Shown in pieces: positions 17,322-24,204 of a DNA stretch of 64,000 nucleotides; within the stretch, counting starts at the first letter, position 1, and each line of letters opens with the position of its first letter. A program made the position numbers and the translations under genes. The notes below the pieces were generated by a model. It was not told the origin of the DNA. It did not search any database and saw only the letters and a program-made list of their open reading frames with translations. Source of the DNA: Alcaligenaceae bacterium (GTDB lineage Bacteria > Pseudomonadota > Gammaproteobacteria > Burkholderiales > Burkholderiaceae_B); assembly GCA_012727555.1 (NCBI GenBank), contig JAAYGT010000063.1, positions 1-64,000 of the forward strand. Direction: 5' to 3'.

Positions 17322-17678
17322 TCAGCTGGCTGCTTTTTCACCACCAAATTCTTCGTAGGCAGCCAGTGCTTCGGCTGCTGTCATGACAGAAGGGCCACCG
17401 CCCATGTAAATGGCCACCTGAAGCATTTCTTCGAATTCTGCCCGTGTCACACCCATTTTCACGCAGGCTTGTGCATGAAACGCGATGCAGCCTTGACAGC
17501 GGACGGCAACACCGATGGCCATGGCAATCAATTCTTTATTTTTCTTGCTCAAAGCACCGTCAGAATGTGTGGCGGCGGCCATTTGTGTGAAGCCCTGCAT
17601 GGTTTCAGGAATTTCAGTCTTGAAATTCTTCATTTTGGAACCAAGCAAGGCGGCGAGTTCTTTGTAGTTTGAGGACAT
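17322..17678 (-). CDS. AhpD/carboxymuconolactone decarboxylase-family protein
   Basis: A 118-residue all-helical protein with the redox pair CQGC in VRCQGCIAFHAQACVKMG near residue 62, the AhpD-type catalytic motif including the downstream His. It probably acts as a peroxidase or disulfide reductase; the partner is unknown. The start ATG has CGGAG upstream. The upstream gap 17679-17850 is very A+T-rich (TATATATAATATAC) and probably holds the promoter. It is followed 78 bp later by the L,D-transpeptidase gene on the same strand. Confidence 0.88.
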   Translation of the reverse strand: MSSNYKELAALLGSKMKNFKTEIPETMQGFTQMAAATHSDGALSKKNKELIAMAIGVAVRCQGCIAFHAQACVKMGVTRAEFEEMLQVAIYMGGGPSVMTAAEALAAYEEFGGEKAAS

Positions 17679-17822
17679 GACAGATCAACTCCGTAGGGGT
17701 TACTGGATTCAGTTAAATATTAGATATATATAATATACAAAAAAATAGAATATTGCATGAAAAGCATCGTCACTTGATGGTTAACAGGCAATTTCCTTGA
17801 TCCAGATCTAAAAGGTTGATCC

Positions 17823-17845
17823 GCCATTCCCGTAAAGGGAATGGC
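17823..17845 (-). terminator. Hairpin after the MerR gene
   Basis: A perfect 9-bp stem GCCATTCCC / GGGAATGGC with a 5-nt loop begins 5 bp after the MerR stop. In gene orientation it is followed by GGATCAACCTTTT, a late and short T-run, so termination may be weak or Rho-assisted. Confidence 0.5.
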
Positions 17846-17850
17846 CGTGG

Positions 17851-18858
17851 TCAGTCGTTGTACGCGCCTTCATGCGCAGTGCCAAGATGATGATTGGTGA
17901 CCCTGAGCAGCGCGTTTTCGAGTAATGCCCTTGCATGACCCGCAGTGAATTGCAGATCCAGGTGCAGGCGTTTGTCTTCCGGGCTTTGGCTGATGCAATC
18001 GGCGCTGTAGCGTTCGAAACTTCCAAGGCTGGCGATCAGGTCGACCAGATGTTTCGGGCATTCACAGAGCGGGTGATTGGCCGAATTGCGCTGCAGAAAG
18101 CGCGAAAGTGCCTGATCATCGAAACGGGGAGGAGGGGGGGATCCGGCACCACCGGCAGGCCCCGATGGCAATGGCAGCACGGATGAATGTGCTGCCGTCA
18201 GGCACAGATTCAGCAAATCGCCAGGGTCTGGACTGACCCTTGACAGTATGTAGCCCGCATTCCGTAGTAAACGAATGATACGACTGGGGGCAAACCGGTA
18301 CAGAACCAGTACAGAGTGTGCTTCACAGGCTGCTTTCAGGCTGTCCACGATTTCAAGGCTTTCTTCTCCCAGCGTAGGCATTTCGACCGCAAGGACATCG
18401 GCCTTCAAGCCTTTCAGGCTGCGGGTTGCCACACCGGATGATGCGCTGAAACCCGCGATGGACAAGCCGCCTTCGGTGAGGGTTGTTTGCACACTGGCTG
18501 AACTGATGAACGGGCCAACCAATGCAACACGTGTCGGTGTATCGGTATCACGCTTGCTGTCCTGGCGATCTTTCTGGTGGAAGGGGGTTTTCACCATCAG
18601 CGACAACGCCTCTGTGGTCAACCCGGCAATCTGGCCGATCGGGTGGCCCATATCGACCAACTGTTTTATAAGCGTCAGACGCTGGATATCCAGGGAACTG
18701 TAGAGTCGCTGTCCGTGACTGCTCAGGGCAGGGCCGACCACTTGATAACGCCGTTCCCAGACGCGCAGTGTTTCGACCGGAATACCTGAAAGACGTGCTG
18801 CTGTGCCACTGCGGTAACTGGGTGCGTTGTTGGCGGACGCAGAAGGATCGTTTGACAT
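17851..18858 (-). CDS. MerR-family regulator with a B12-domain-like C-terminus (CarH/LitR-type architecture)
   Basis: A 335-residue regulator. The N-terminal MerR helix-turn-helix reads YRSGTAARLSGIPVETLRVWERRYQ, with a wing HGQRLYSSLDIQRL. The C-terminal half (residues ~110-230) looks like the Rossmann fold of cobalamin-binding domains (VALVGPFISSASVQTTLTEGG; DVLAVEMPTLGEESLEIVD) but lacks the DxHxxG ligand motif, so light sensing through B12 is unlikely. A low-complexity GPAGGAGSPPPP linker and a C-terminal ~85-residue extension follow. Three iterated repeats lie 37-102 bp upstream and may be its own operators. Confidence 0.83.
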   Translation of the reverse strand: MSNDPSASANNAPSYRSGTAARLSGIPVETLRVWERRYQVVGPALSSHGQRLYSSLDIQRLTLIKQLVDMGHPIGQIAGLTTEALSLMVKTPFHQKDRQDSKRDTDTPTRVALVGPFISSASVQTTLTEGGLSIAGFSASSGVATRSLKGLKADVLAVEMPTLGEESLEIVDSLKAACEAHSVLVLYRFAPSRIIRLLRNAGYILSRVSPDPGDLLNLCLTAAHSSVLPLPSGPAGGAGSPPPPRFDDQALSRFLQRNSANHPLCECPKHLVDLIASLGSFERYSADCISQSPEDKRLHLDLQFTAGHARALLENALLRVTNHHLGTAHEGAYND

Positions 18859-18894
18859 GACGCATTAACCTCGACGTGGTGATGAACTGTTGGT

Positions 18895-18960
18895 GAACTT
18901 GATTTGTCTTAATTTAATGGCTCAAACTTGATGTGTCTATATTTTGAACAGGATTTATCT
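18895..18960. repeat. Three iterated 15-bp repeats upstream of the MerR gene
   Basis: GAACTTGATTTGTCT (18895-18909), AAACTTGATGTGTCT (18924-18938) and GAACAGGATTTATCT (18946-18960) share a core, with 13 of 15 and 12 of 15 matches to the first. Spacings are 29 and 22 bp. They sit in the A+T-rich promoter region of the MerR gene, so they are candidate operators for it. Nothing else in the 325-bp gap 18859-19183 looks like a gene. Confidence 0.55.
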
Positions 18961-19183
18961 TTTTTAAGCGGGTCAATTTAGTTATTTCAGTTCATTTTTT
19001 CTTGAAAAGTGGATTCTTGTACTGAAATTTCTTGGATTTTGATCATCAATACGGGAACAGAGGTTCTTGACAGGTCGTTGAAGTTTATGAAACTGGCTAT
19101 TGAAGATGAGTTGAACCGCCCATGAACTTACCTATTGAGATAGCAATTATTGACTTTACATAATATACATTACTGGATGATTA

Positions 19184-20209
19184 TTACCGTCCACCCCTCA
19201 GCCCGAGGCGTCTTCTGCGTGCTACCCGCGATGTGGGAACGGGTTTGCGAGCCAACGGCCGTCTGGTTTGTGTGAATGCTTCCTTGGCGCTTTCGTGCTG
19301 CGTTTCCAGCGCATTGAGCGCTTCCTGGGTGCTGCGGGCTGCCTGTTGTGCGCTCACGAGTTGTTCCCGCAGTGTCGATAGTTCGGTCTCCAGGGCTTTA
19401 CGTGCGGCATCTGACTGATTGCGTTGCGCTTCGTAATGCTGGTGCTGATGATCCAGTGCACTGCGCGAAGCGTCAAGTTCCCTGGTCAGTTTGATGACGG
19501 CCATGCGTTCACGATCAATTTCCAGAAGCAGCCTTTTTTCTGTTGAACGCGTTCGTTCTTCAGCGTGCTGCGCGCTGGCATGCAGCTTTTCCAGTTCAGC
19601 CGCAAAACGCGATTGACTGAGCTGAAGTTGTTGGTCGAGTTCTGCCTGCCGTTGCTGTTCTTTTTGCAGCGTTTGTGTGAGCGCGGCCAGCATGGCGCGT
19701 GCTTCGTGCAGTTCGGACACCAGGGTGGCCTGTTGTTTGGCAGCGTTATCAAGCTGGATGTGCAATTCATTGACGGCTTGTTGCGCAGCCCGTGTTTCCT
19801 GACGTGCCTGGTGTGTTTCAGCCTGTGCACGGTTGATGGACGCCTGTGCTTCCTGGTGCATTTGCTGAAAATTTTCCAGTGCAAAGGTTTGGGCCTGCTG
19901 CCAAAGCTCAGATAACAGTTCCCCGCCTTTTTGCCTGAGGGCATCGGGTAAATCAGGCCCTTCGATATGAACACGGCTTTTTTCCCGCAATTCGTTCCAG
20001 AAACGTGAAAGCGCTTCGGCTGGAGCGCTCATGCTGCCTTTCTTGACCAGTTGGTACAGCTTGTTGGCGGTGGGCGTAATTCCATACCTGAAGAACAGCA
20101 AACCACAGACTTCACGGTAAAGGTCTTGGGTTGCTGTGAACCGTTCACGCAGTTCGTTGATGTCATGGGCAAGATCGGCTTCTACAGAAGCATTCAGGGA
20201 AATGGTCAC
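19184..20209 (-). CDS. KfrA-like DNA-binding protein with long coiled coil
   Basis: A 341-residue protein. Residues ~10-110 resemble the KfrA N-terminal DNA-binding domain (QDLYREVCGLLFFRYGITPTANKLYQLVKKGS), first known from plasmid replication regions. Residues ~115-310 are an almost unbroken Gln/Ala/Glu-rich coiled coil, and the tail is strongly basic (RVARRRRLGLRGGR). Plasmid KfrA is an autorepressor that forms filament-like multimers. This copy sits on what looks like a chromosome, divergent from a tyrosine recombinase, with a large perfect inverted repeat between them. Its biological role is unknown; the domain call is by pattern. Confidence 0.8.
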   Translation of the reverse strand: MTISLNASVEADLAHDINELRERFTATQDLYREVCGLLFFRYGITPTANKLYQLVKKGSMSAPAEALSRFWNELREKSRVHIEGPDLPDALRQKGGELLSELWQQAQTFALENFQQMHQEAQASINRAQAETHQARQETRAAQQAVNELHIQLDNAAKQQATLVSELHEARAMLAALTQTLQKEQQRQAELDQQLQLSQSRFAAELEKLHASAQHAEERTRSTEKRLLLEIDRERMAVIKLTRELDASRSALDHQHQHYEAQRNQSDAARKALETELSTLREQLVSAQQAARSTQEALNALETQHESAKEAFTQTRRPLARKPVPTSRVARRRRLGLRGGR

Positions 20210-20300
20210 GTTTTTTGCGCCTGTGCAGGTTTTTTGTGATGTTAAATCAAGATTATTAAATAATACAACGTATTATATTAAAAACCTAACTAATGAAATT

Positions 20301-20338
20301 CAATAATTTGACATTACGTTTATAATGTCAAATTATTG
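20301..20338. promoter_or_regulatory. Perfect 16-bp-arm inverted repeat with mirror-image promoters
   Basis: CAATAATTTGACATTA, a 6-nt centre CGTTTA, then the exact reverse complement. Each arm supplies TTGACA, and 17 bp further on the opposite arm supplies AATTAT, on both strands. The same element can therefore serve as a symmetrical pair of promoters reading left (KfrA-like gene) and right (recombinase), and as an operator for a dimeric repressor. A GGGGTTTTAGCCCC hairpin follows at about 20339-20353. Confidence 0.75.
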
Positions 20339-20498
20339 AGGGGTTTTAGCCCCTGCTTGCCAGCGGGCGCGGCCTCCCTGAACCTTTCTTGAGCCTGTTC
20401 AGTACCCTGATCTTCAAGCCCCCGGAAAGCCCGGAAGATTGAAAACAGGCCATGGAAACAGTAGCCGCACCGCTTGCGCACACAAAAGCGTTCGTCAC

Positions 20499-21803
20499 AT
20501 GCAAAAAAATGCCAGTTCACACACAAAACATCGCGTTTCAATCGCACTATCCACTGATCTCATGTCAACGTCCGGCGTTCTGGATCCCGCCGGTGCCGAA
20601 AAACACGACGATACGGAGCAAGTGAATGGCGCCGGTTCAGCACATGGAAGCAATCGAGCGCCCGCCCACGCTTTGCGTATTCAGGCCAACAACGATGCGG
20701 CCGCCGTCAGTGCCTGGTTGGCGCGTTATGCTGATACGCAAACAACATTCAGCAATTACCGCAAGGAAGCCGAACGCCTGCTGCTTTGGTCCCTTCATCA
20801 GCGCCATAAACCGCTTTCCTCCCTGACACACGAAGATTTGCTGGCTTACCAGCAGTTTCTGCAGGATCCTCAACCCGCCAGTGCATGGGTCATGCCATCC
20901 GGCCGGAAAGTGGGTCGTAACCACCCTGACTGGCGCCCTTTTGCCGGCCCGCTGTCCACGGCAAGTCGTCGGCAAGCCTTGCTGGTAATCAACGGGTTGT
21001 TTGCCTGGCTTGTATCGGCGGGCTACCTTGCCGCCAATCCCTTGGCATTGGCACGTAAACGCAGTCGTCTCGCACCTACCCAGGTTTCGCGTTATTTGAA
21101 TGACATTCAATGGAAGGCTTTGCAGCAGGCCGCATTTGCAACCGATAATGCCCCGCCTCAAGGCGGTGCAGCTGAAAAAACAGCACGCGCCACTGACCTG
21201 AAGCTCAGGGCTCGTAACCGCTGGATGTTGTCCATACTGTATGGATGCGGTTTGCGTGTTTCCGAGCTGGTCGCTGCCGAAATGGGCGACTTCATCTCAC
21301 GCGTCGGGCCCGATGGCCACGAGCGCTGGTGGCTCTTGATTCATGCCGGCAAGGGCGGCAAGCAACGTCGTGTTCCCATAACCCGGGAAGTGCTCGGCGA
21401 ACTGCGTTTGTACCGGATCGCCATGGGTTTATCTGCCCTGCCCGTGTCTGGCGAACCCTTGCCCGTGTTGATGCCCCTTTCCGGCAAACCGCGCCCGATC
21501 ACGCGTGCCGCAGTGCACGCTGCACTCAAGAAAGTGGTTGCGGCAGCCGCGCAAAGCTTGCGCGAACAGGACCCTGCCCTTGAGAGCCATGCGCGTCACC
21601 TTGAACAGGCTTCTGCGCATTGGTTGCGGCATACTGCGGGTTCGCACATGGTGAACAACGCCATGGATATCCGCCATGTGCGCGACACCCTGGGCCACGC
21701 CTCTTTATCAACCACCAATACGTACTTGCATGCACCCGACGATGAACGACATGATGCCACCGAAAACAGCCACACACTGAACTGGTCGCAAGCGCTACCT
21801 TGA
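20499..21803 (+). CDS. Tyrosine recombinase / site-specific integrase, XerC/D-like
   Basis: A phage-integrase-family enzyme. A SAM-like core-binding domain (TTFSNYRKEAERLLLW) is followed by the catalytic domain. Visible catalytic residues are Arg in GLRVSEL, Lys in GKGGKQRRVP, HxxR in HWLRHTAGSH, His in LGHASLSTT and the nucleophile Tyr in TYLH. All are intact, so it should be active. The start is uncertain: ATGs at 20499 and 20562 are possible, and a TTG at 20439 has GGAAAG upstream. It is larger than XerC/XerD because of the N-terminal extension and an insert near VMPSGRKVGRNHPDWRPF. No att sites were found at its flanks. Confidence 0.85.
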   Translation: MQKNASSHTKHRVSIALSTDLMSTSGVLDPAGAEKHDDTEQVNGAGSAHGSNRAPAHALRIQANNDAAAVSAWLARYADTQTTFSNYRKEAERLLLWSLHQRHKPLSSLTHEDLLAYQQFLQDPQPASAWVMPSGRKVGRNHPDWRPFAGPLSTASRRQALLVINGLFAWLVSAGYLAANPLALARKRSRLAPTQVSRYLNDIQWKALQQAAFATDNAPPQGGAAEKTARATDLKLRARNRWMLSILYGCGLRVSELVAAEMGDFISRVGPDGHERWWLLIHAGKGGKQRRVPITREVLGELRLYRIAMGLSALPVSGEPLPVLMPLSGKPRPITRAAVHAALKKVVAAAAQSLREQDPALESHARHLEQASAHWLRHTAGSHMVNNAMDIRHVRDTLGHASLSTTNTYLHAPDDERHDATENSHTLNWSQALP

Positions 21804-21901
21804 GTTTTCTTCGCCGTGTATGATTGCGGCGCTTGAGCAAGGCGTAAGGCGTCCGGATCAATCAAGTCAGTCATGCTTTCATCGTGCAAGGAAGTCAGTC
21901 A

Positions 21902-23164
21902 ATGTCCTTCGTTTCCGGCTGGATCATCGGGCCGATTGTGGTCATCAGCATGCTCGGGGTCCTGACGCGCTGGCGTGGATGGTCTGAAGCCCGCTGGGCC
22001 GCCTCCGGTGCGATTGCCCTGGTGCTGACGCTCCAGGTTTCACCTGCCCGGGCATTGCATGGTTTCTGGAGCGGCCACGATGTCTATCTGTTTCTGGCGG
22101 GCATGATGTTCATGGCCGACCTTGCCCGAAGAACCGGCCTGTTCGACTGGCTGGCTGTCTGGGCAGTGAATCGGGCCGCAGGCTCGTCACGCCGTCTGTT
22201 CACCGGAATTTACGGGGTTGGCATCGTCGTGACGGTTTTTCTGTCGAATGATGCAACCGCCGTTGTGCTGACACCGGCCGTGATTGTGGCAACGCGTGCT
22301 GCACGGGTCAGTAACCCTTTGCCTCATTTGTATGCATGCGCACTGGTCGCCAATGCGGCCAGTTTTGTGTTGCCCATATCCAATCCGGCCAATCTGGTTG
22401 TATTTGCCGATGGCTTGCCGGATCTGGCGCACTGGCTGTCGGTGTTTGCCCTGCCCTCGTGCGCGGCGATCCTGCTGACCTATCTGGCGTTGTTCCTGCA
22501 CCAGAAACGCTATCTGAAAGCGCGCTATTCCGGCACGTCCCTGCCCTTGCCCACCCTGACGCCTGCTGCGCGGGTAACGGCCGCAGGGATTACCGTTCTG
22601 GTTTTGGCGCTGCTGGGCGCATCCGCCCTTTCGTGGCCTCTGGGAGGGCCTGCATGCGTGGCCGCACTACTGACCGCACTTTGGGTCAGTCGCAAGGACA
22701 AGGGGCTGGCAACAGAGACATTACGTGGGTTGTCCTGGAGCTTCGTGCCGCTGGTGGGCGGCTTGTTTATCCTGATCGAGGGTTTGCATGCGGCAGGGGT
22801 GACCCACGTTCTGGCGCAAGGCTTCAATACCCTGCTGCAGCATTCAACCTTGGCTGCGGTCTGGTTCAGCGGCGTGGCGACCGGTCTTGTGTCAAATGCC
22901 GTAAACAACCTGCCTGCCGGCCTGTTTGCAGGCGCCATGCTGGTCAGTGCCGATGCGCCCATGGCCGTGCGTGCGGCAACCCTGATTGGCATCAACCTGG
23001 GGCCCAACCTGTCGGTGACCGGTTCATTGGCCACCCTGCTCTGGCTGGTGGCCCTGCGGCGTGAAGGTATGAATGTGGGTGCTGTGCAGTTTCTGAAAAT
23101 GGGGGCCTTCACGCTACCGCTGGCGCTGCTGGCCAGTTTGGCACTGGTTGCACTGAGGCATTGA
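21902..23164 (+). CDS. ArsB/NhaD-superfamily membrane permease
   Basis: A 420-residue protein with about 11 hydrophobic segments and ion-transporter motifs: VFLSNDATAVVLTPAV near residue 110, VLPISNPANLVVF near 155, and VSNAVNNLPAGLFAG near 335. The paired S/T-N-D and S-N-P-x-N motifs are typical of the ArsB/CitM group. No arsR or arsC neighbour is present, so arsenite efflux is not supported by context; another anion or a dicarboxylate is possible. The ATG at 21902 follows AGGAAG. It is convergent with panB. Confidence 0.82.
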   Translation: MSFVSGWIIGPIVVISMLGVLTRWRGWSEARWAASGAIALVLTLQVSPARALHGFWSGHDVYLFLAGMMFMADLARRTGLFDWLAVWAVNRAAGSSRRLFTGIYGVGIVVTVFLSNDATAVVLTPAVIVATRAARVSNPLPHLYACALVANAASFVLPISNPANLVVFADGLPDLAHWLSVFALPSCAAILLTYLALFLHQKRYLKARYSGTSLPLPTLTPAARVTAAGITVLVLALLGASALSWPLGGPACVAALLTALWVSRKDKGLATETLRGLSWSFVPLVGGLFILIEGLHAAGVTHVLAQGFNTLLQHSTLAAVWFSGVATGLVSNAVNNLPAGLFAGAMLVSADAPMAVRAATLIGINLGPNLSVTGSLATLLWLVALRREGMNVGAVQFLKMGAFTLPLALLASLALVALRH

Positions 23165-23210
23165 ACAACAGCTTGCCAACGTGGCCCCACGTGCCAGGCA
23201 TTCTGCCGGT

Positions 23211-24038
23211 TCAACTTTTCTTTTTCACACCGAAACAATGATCCAGCGTGGGAAATGTACCATCGCGCACCTGGCTGGCATAGGTTTCCACGGCCTGGCT
23301 GATCAACGCCCCGGCATCGGCAAAACGCTGGGCAAATTTCGGGATGCGGTCACCGCTCAGGCCCAGAATGTCTTCCGTGACGAGAATCTGCCCGTCACAG
23401 GCGGGCGATGCGCCGATGCCGATGGTGGGGATGCTGATTTCTTCCGTGATGCGGCGTGCCACTGCTTCGGCAGTACCCTCAAGCACAACGGCAAAGGCCC
23501 CGGCTTCGGCGTGTGCCCGGGCATCCGCCAGAATACGGGCGGCCGCTTCGTCGGTCATGCCTTGCGCCTTGAACCCGCCCATGGTGTTGACGTGCTGCGG
23601 CATGAGCCCCACATGAGCCAGAACAGGAATGCCCCGCTCGACCAGAAAGCGGGTTGTGGGCGCCAGTTCGGCACCGCCTTCCATTTTTACCCCGTCGATG
23701 CCGCTCAGGGCCATGGCGCGGGCACTGTTGCGGAACGCCTGTTCAGGTGACTCCTGGTAGCTGCCGAACGGCATGTCCATGATCACGCAGGCATGTTGCG
23801 TTGAACGCACCACGGCAGCCGCGTGGAAGGCCATTTGCTCTACGGTGATGGACAATGTGTTGGGCAGGCCGTAGGCCACCATGGCCGTGGAGTCGCCGAC
23901 AAGAATGAGGTCAAGGTGCGGATCCATGAGACGTGCAAACGGTGCGCTGTAGGCCGTCAGGCAGGCCAGTTTGCGCTGACCTTTGCCCGTCGTGATGTAA
24001 GGCACACTAAGGCGTTTGTTCTGGATGGCAACACTCAT
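23211..24038 (-). CDS. panB: 3-methyl-2-oxobutanoate hydroxymethyltransferase PanB
   Basis: A 275-residue TIM-barrel enzyme that makes ketopantoate from 2-oxoisovalerate and methylene-tetrahydrofolate, the first committed step to pantothenate and CoA. Family motifs are LILVGDSTAMVAYG near residue 42, MDMPFGSYQESPEQAF near 88, VKMEGGAEL near 115, HVGLMPQHVNTMGG near 140, and IGIGASPACDGQILV near 205. No panC or panD is adjacent. It is divergent from dppA, sharing a 166-bp region with tandem palindromes. Confidence 0.96.
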   Translation of the reverse strand: MSVAIQNKRLSVPYITTGKGQRKLACLTAYSAPFARLMDPHLDLILVGDSTAMVAYGLPNTLSITVEQMAFHAAAVVRSTQHACVIMDMPFGSYQESPEQAFRNSARAMALSGIDGVKMEGGAELAPTTRFLVERGIPVLAHVGLMPQHVNTMGGFKAQGMTDEAAARILADARAHAEAGAFAVVLEGTAEAVARRITEEISIPTIGIGASPACDGQILVTEDILGLSGDRIPKFAQRFADAGALISQAVETYASQVRDGTFPTLDHCFGVKKKS

Positions 24039-24103
24039 GAAAAAGTCTCCTGCTGAAACGGGGTTTATGGTGGGCTGGCAGCGGTAGGTATGGCCCTGCC
24101 GGA

Positions 24104-24134
24104 CGTCTAAGCATAGACGATTTAGGTATAAACG
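24104..24134. promoter_or_regulatory. Tandem palindromic operators between panB and dppA
   Basis: CGTCTA-AGCA-TAGACG (24104-24119) is a perfect dyad. It is followed directly by a diverged copy GATTTA-GGTA-TAAACG (24119-24134), 10 of 14 matches when the copies are aligned. The pair lies just upstream of the predicted dppA -35 (24140) and within 70-100 bp of the panB start. It looks like a double binding site for an unknown dimeric regulator. Confidence 0.5.
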
Positions 24135-24139
24135 TTAGA

Positions 24140-24168
24140 TTGACGCCGGCCAAGGCCTGCGGCATTAT
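24140..24168 (+). promoter_or_regulatory. Putative sigma70 promoter of the dpp operon
   Basis: TTGACG, a 17-bp spacer and CATTAT, ending 36 bp before the dppA ATG. The -35 matches 5 of 6 and the -10 matches 4 of 6. It is immediately downstream of the tandem palindromes at 24104-24134. Confidence 0.5.
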
Positions 24169-24204
24169 GCCGGGGTCTCATTCAGTTCCTTTTCAGGAGA
24201 AACC

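Noticed and set aside
19039..19049. TTGATCATCAA as an FNR box
   Set aside because: Half-sites are separated by 1 bp instead of 4, so it does not match the FNR consensus.
20308..20326. TTGACA followed by TATAAT inside the inverted repeat
   Set aside because: The two perfect-looking hexamers are only 7 bp apart, too close to act as one sigma70 promoter; the TTGACA-N17-AATTAT pairs were used instead.
21902..23164. Arsenite efflux function for the ArsB-like permease
   Set aside because: No arsR, arsC or other arsenic gene nearby; the superfamily also transports other anions and sodium.
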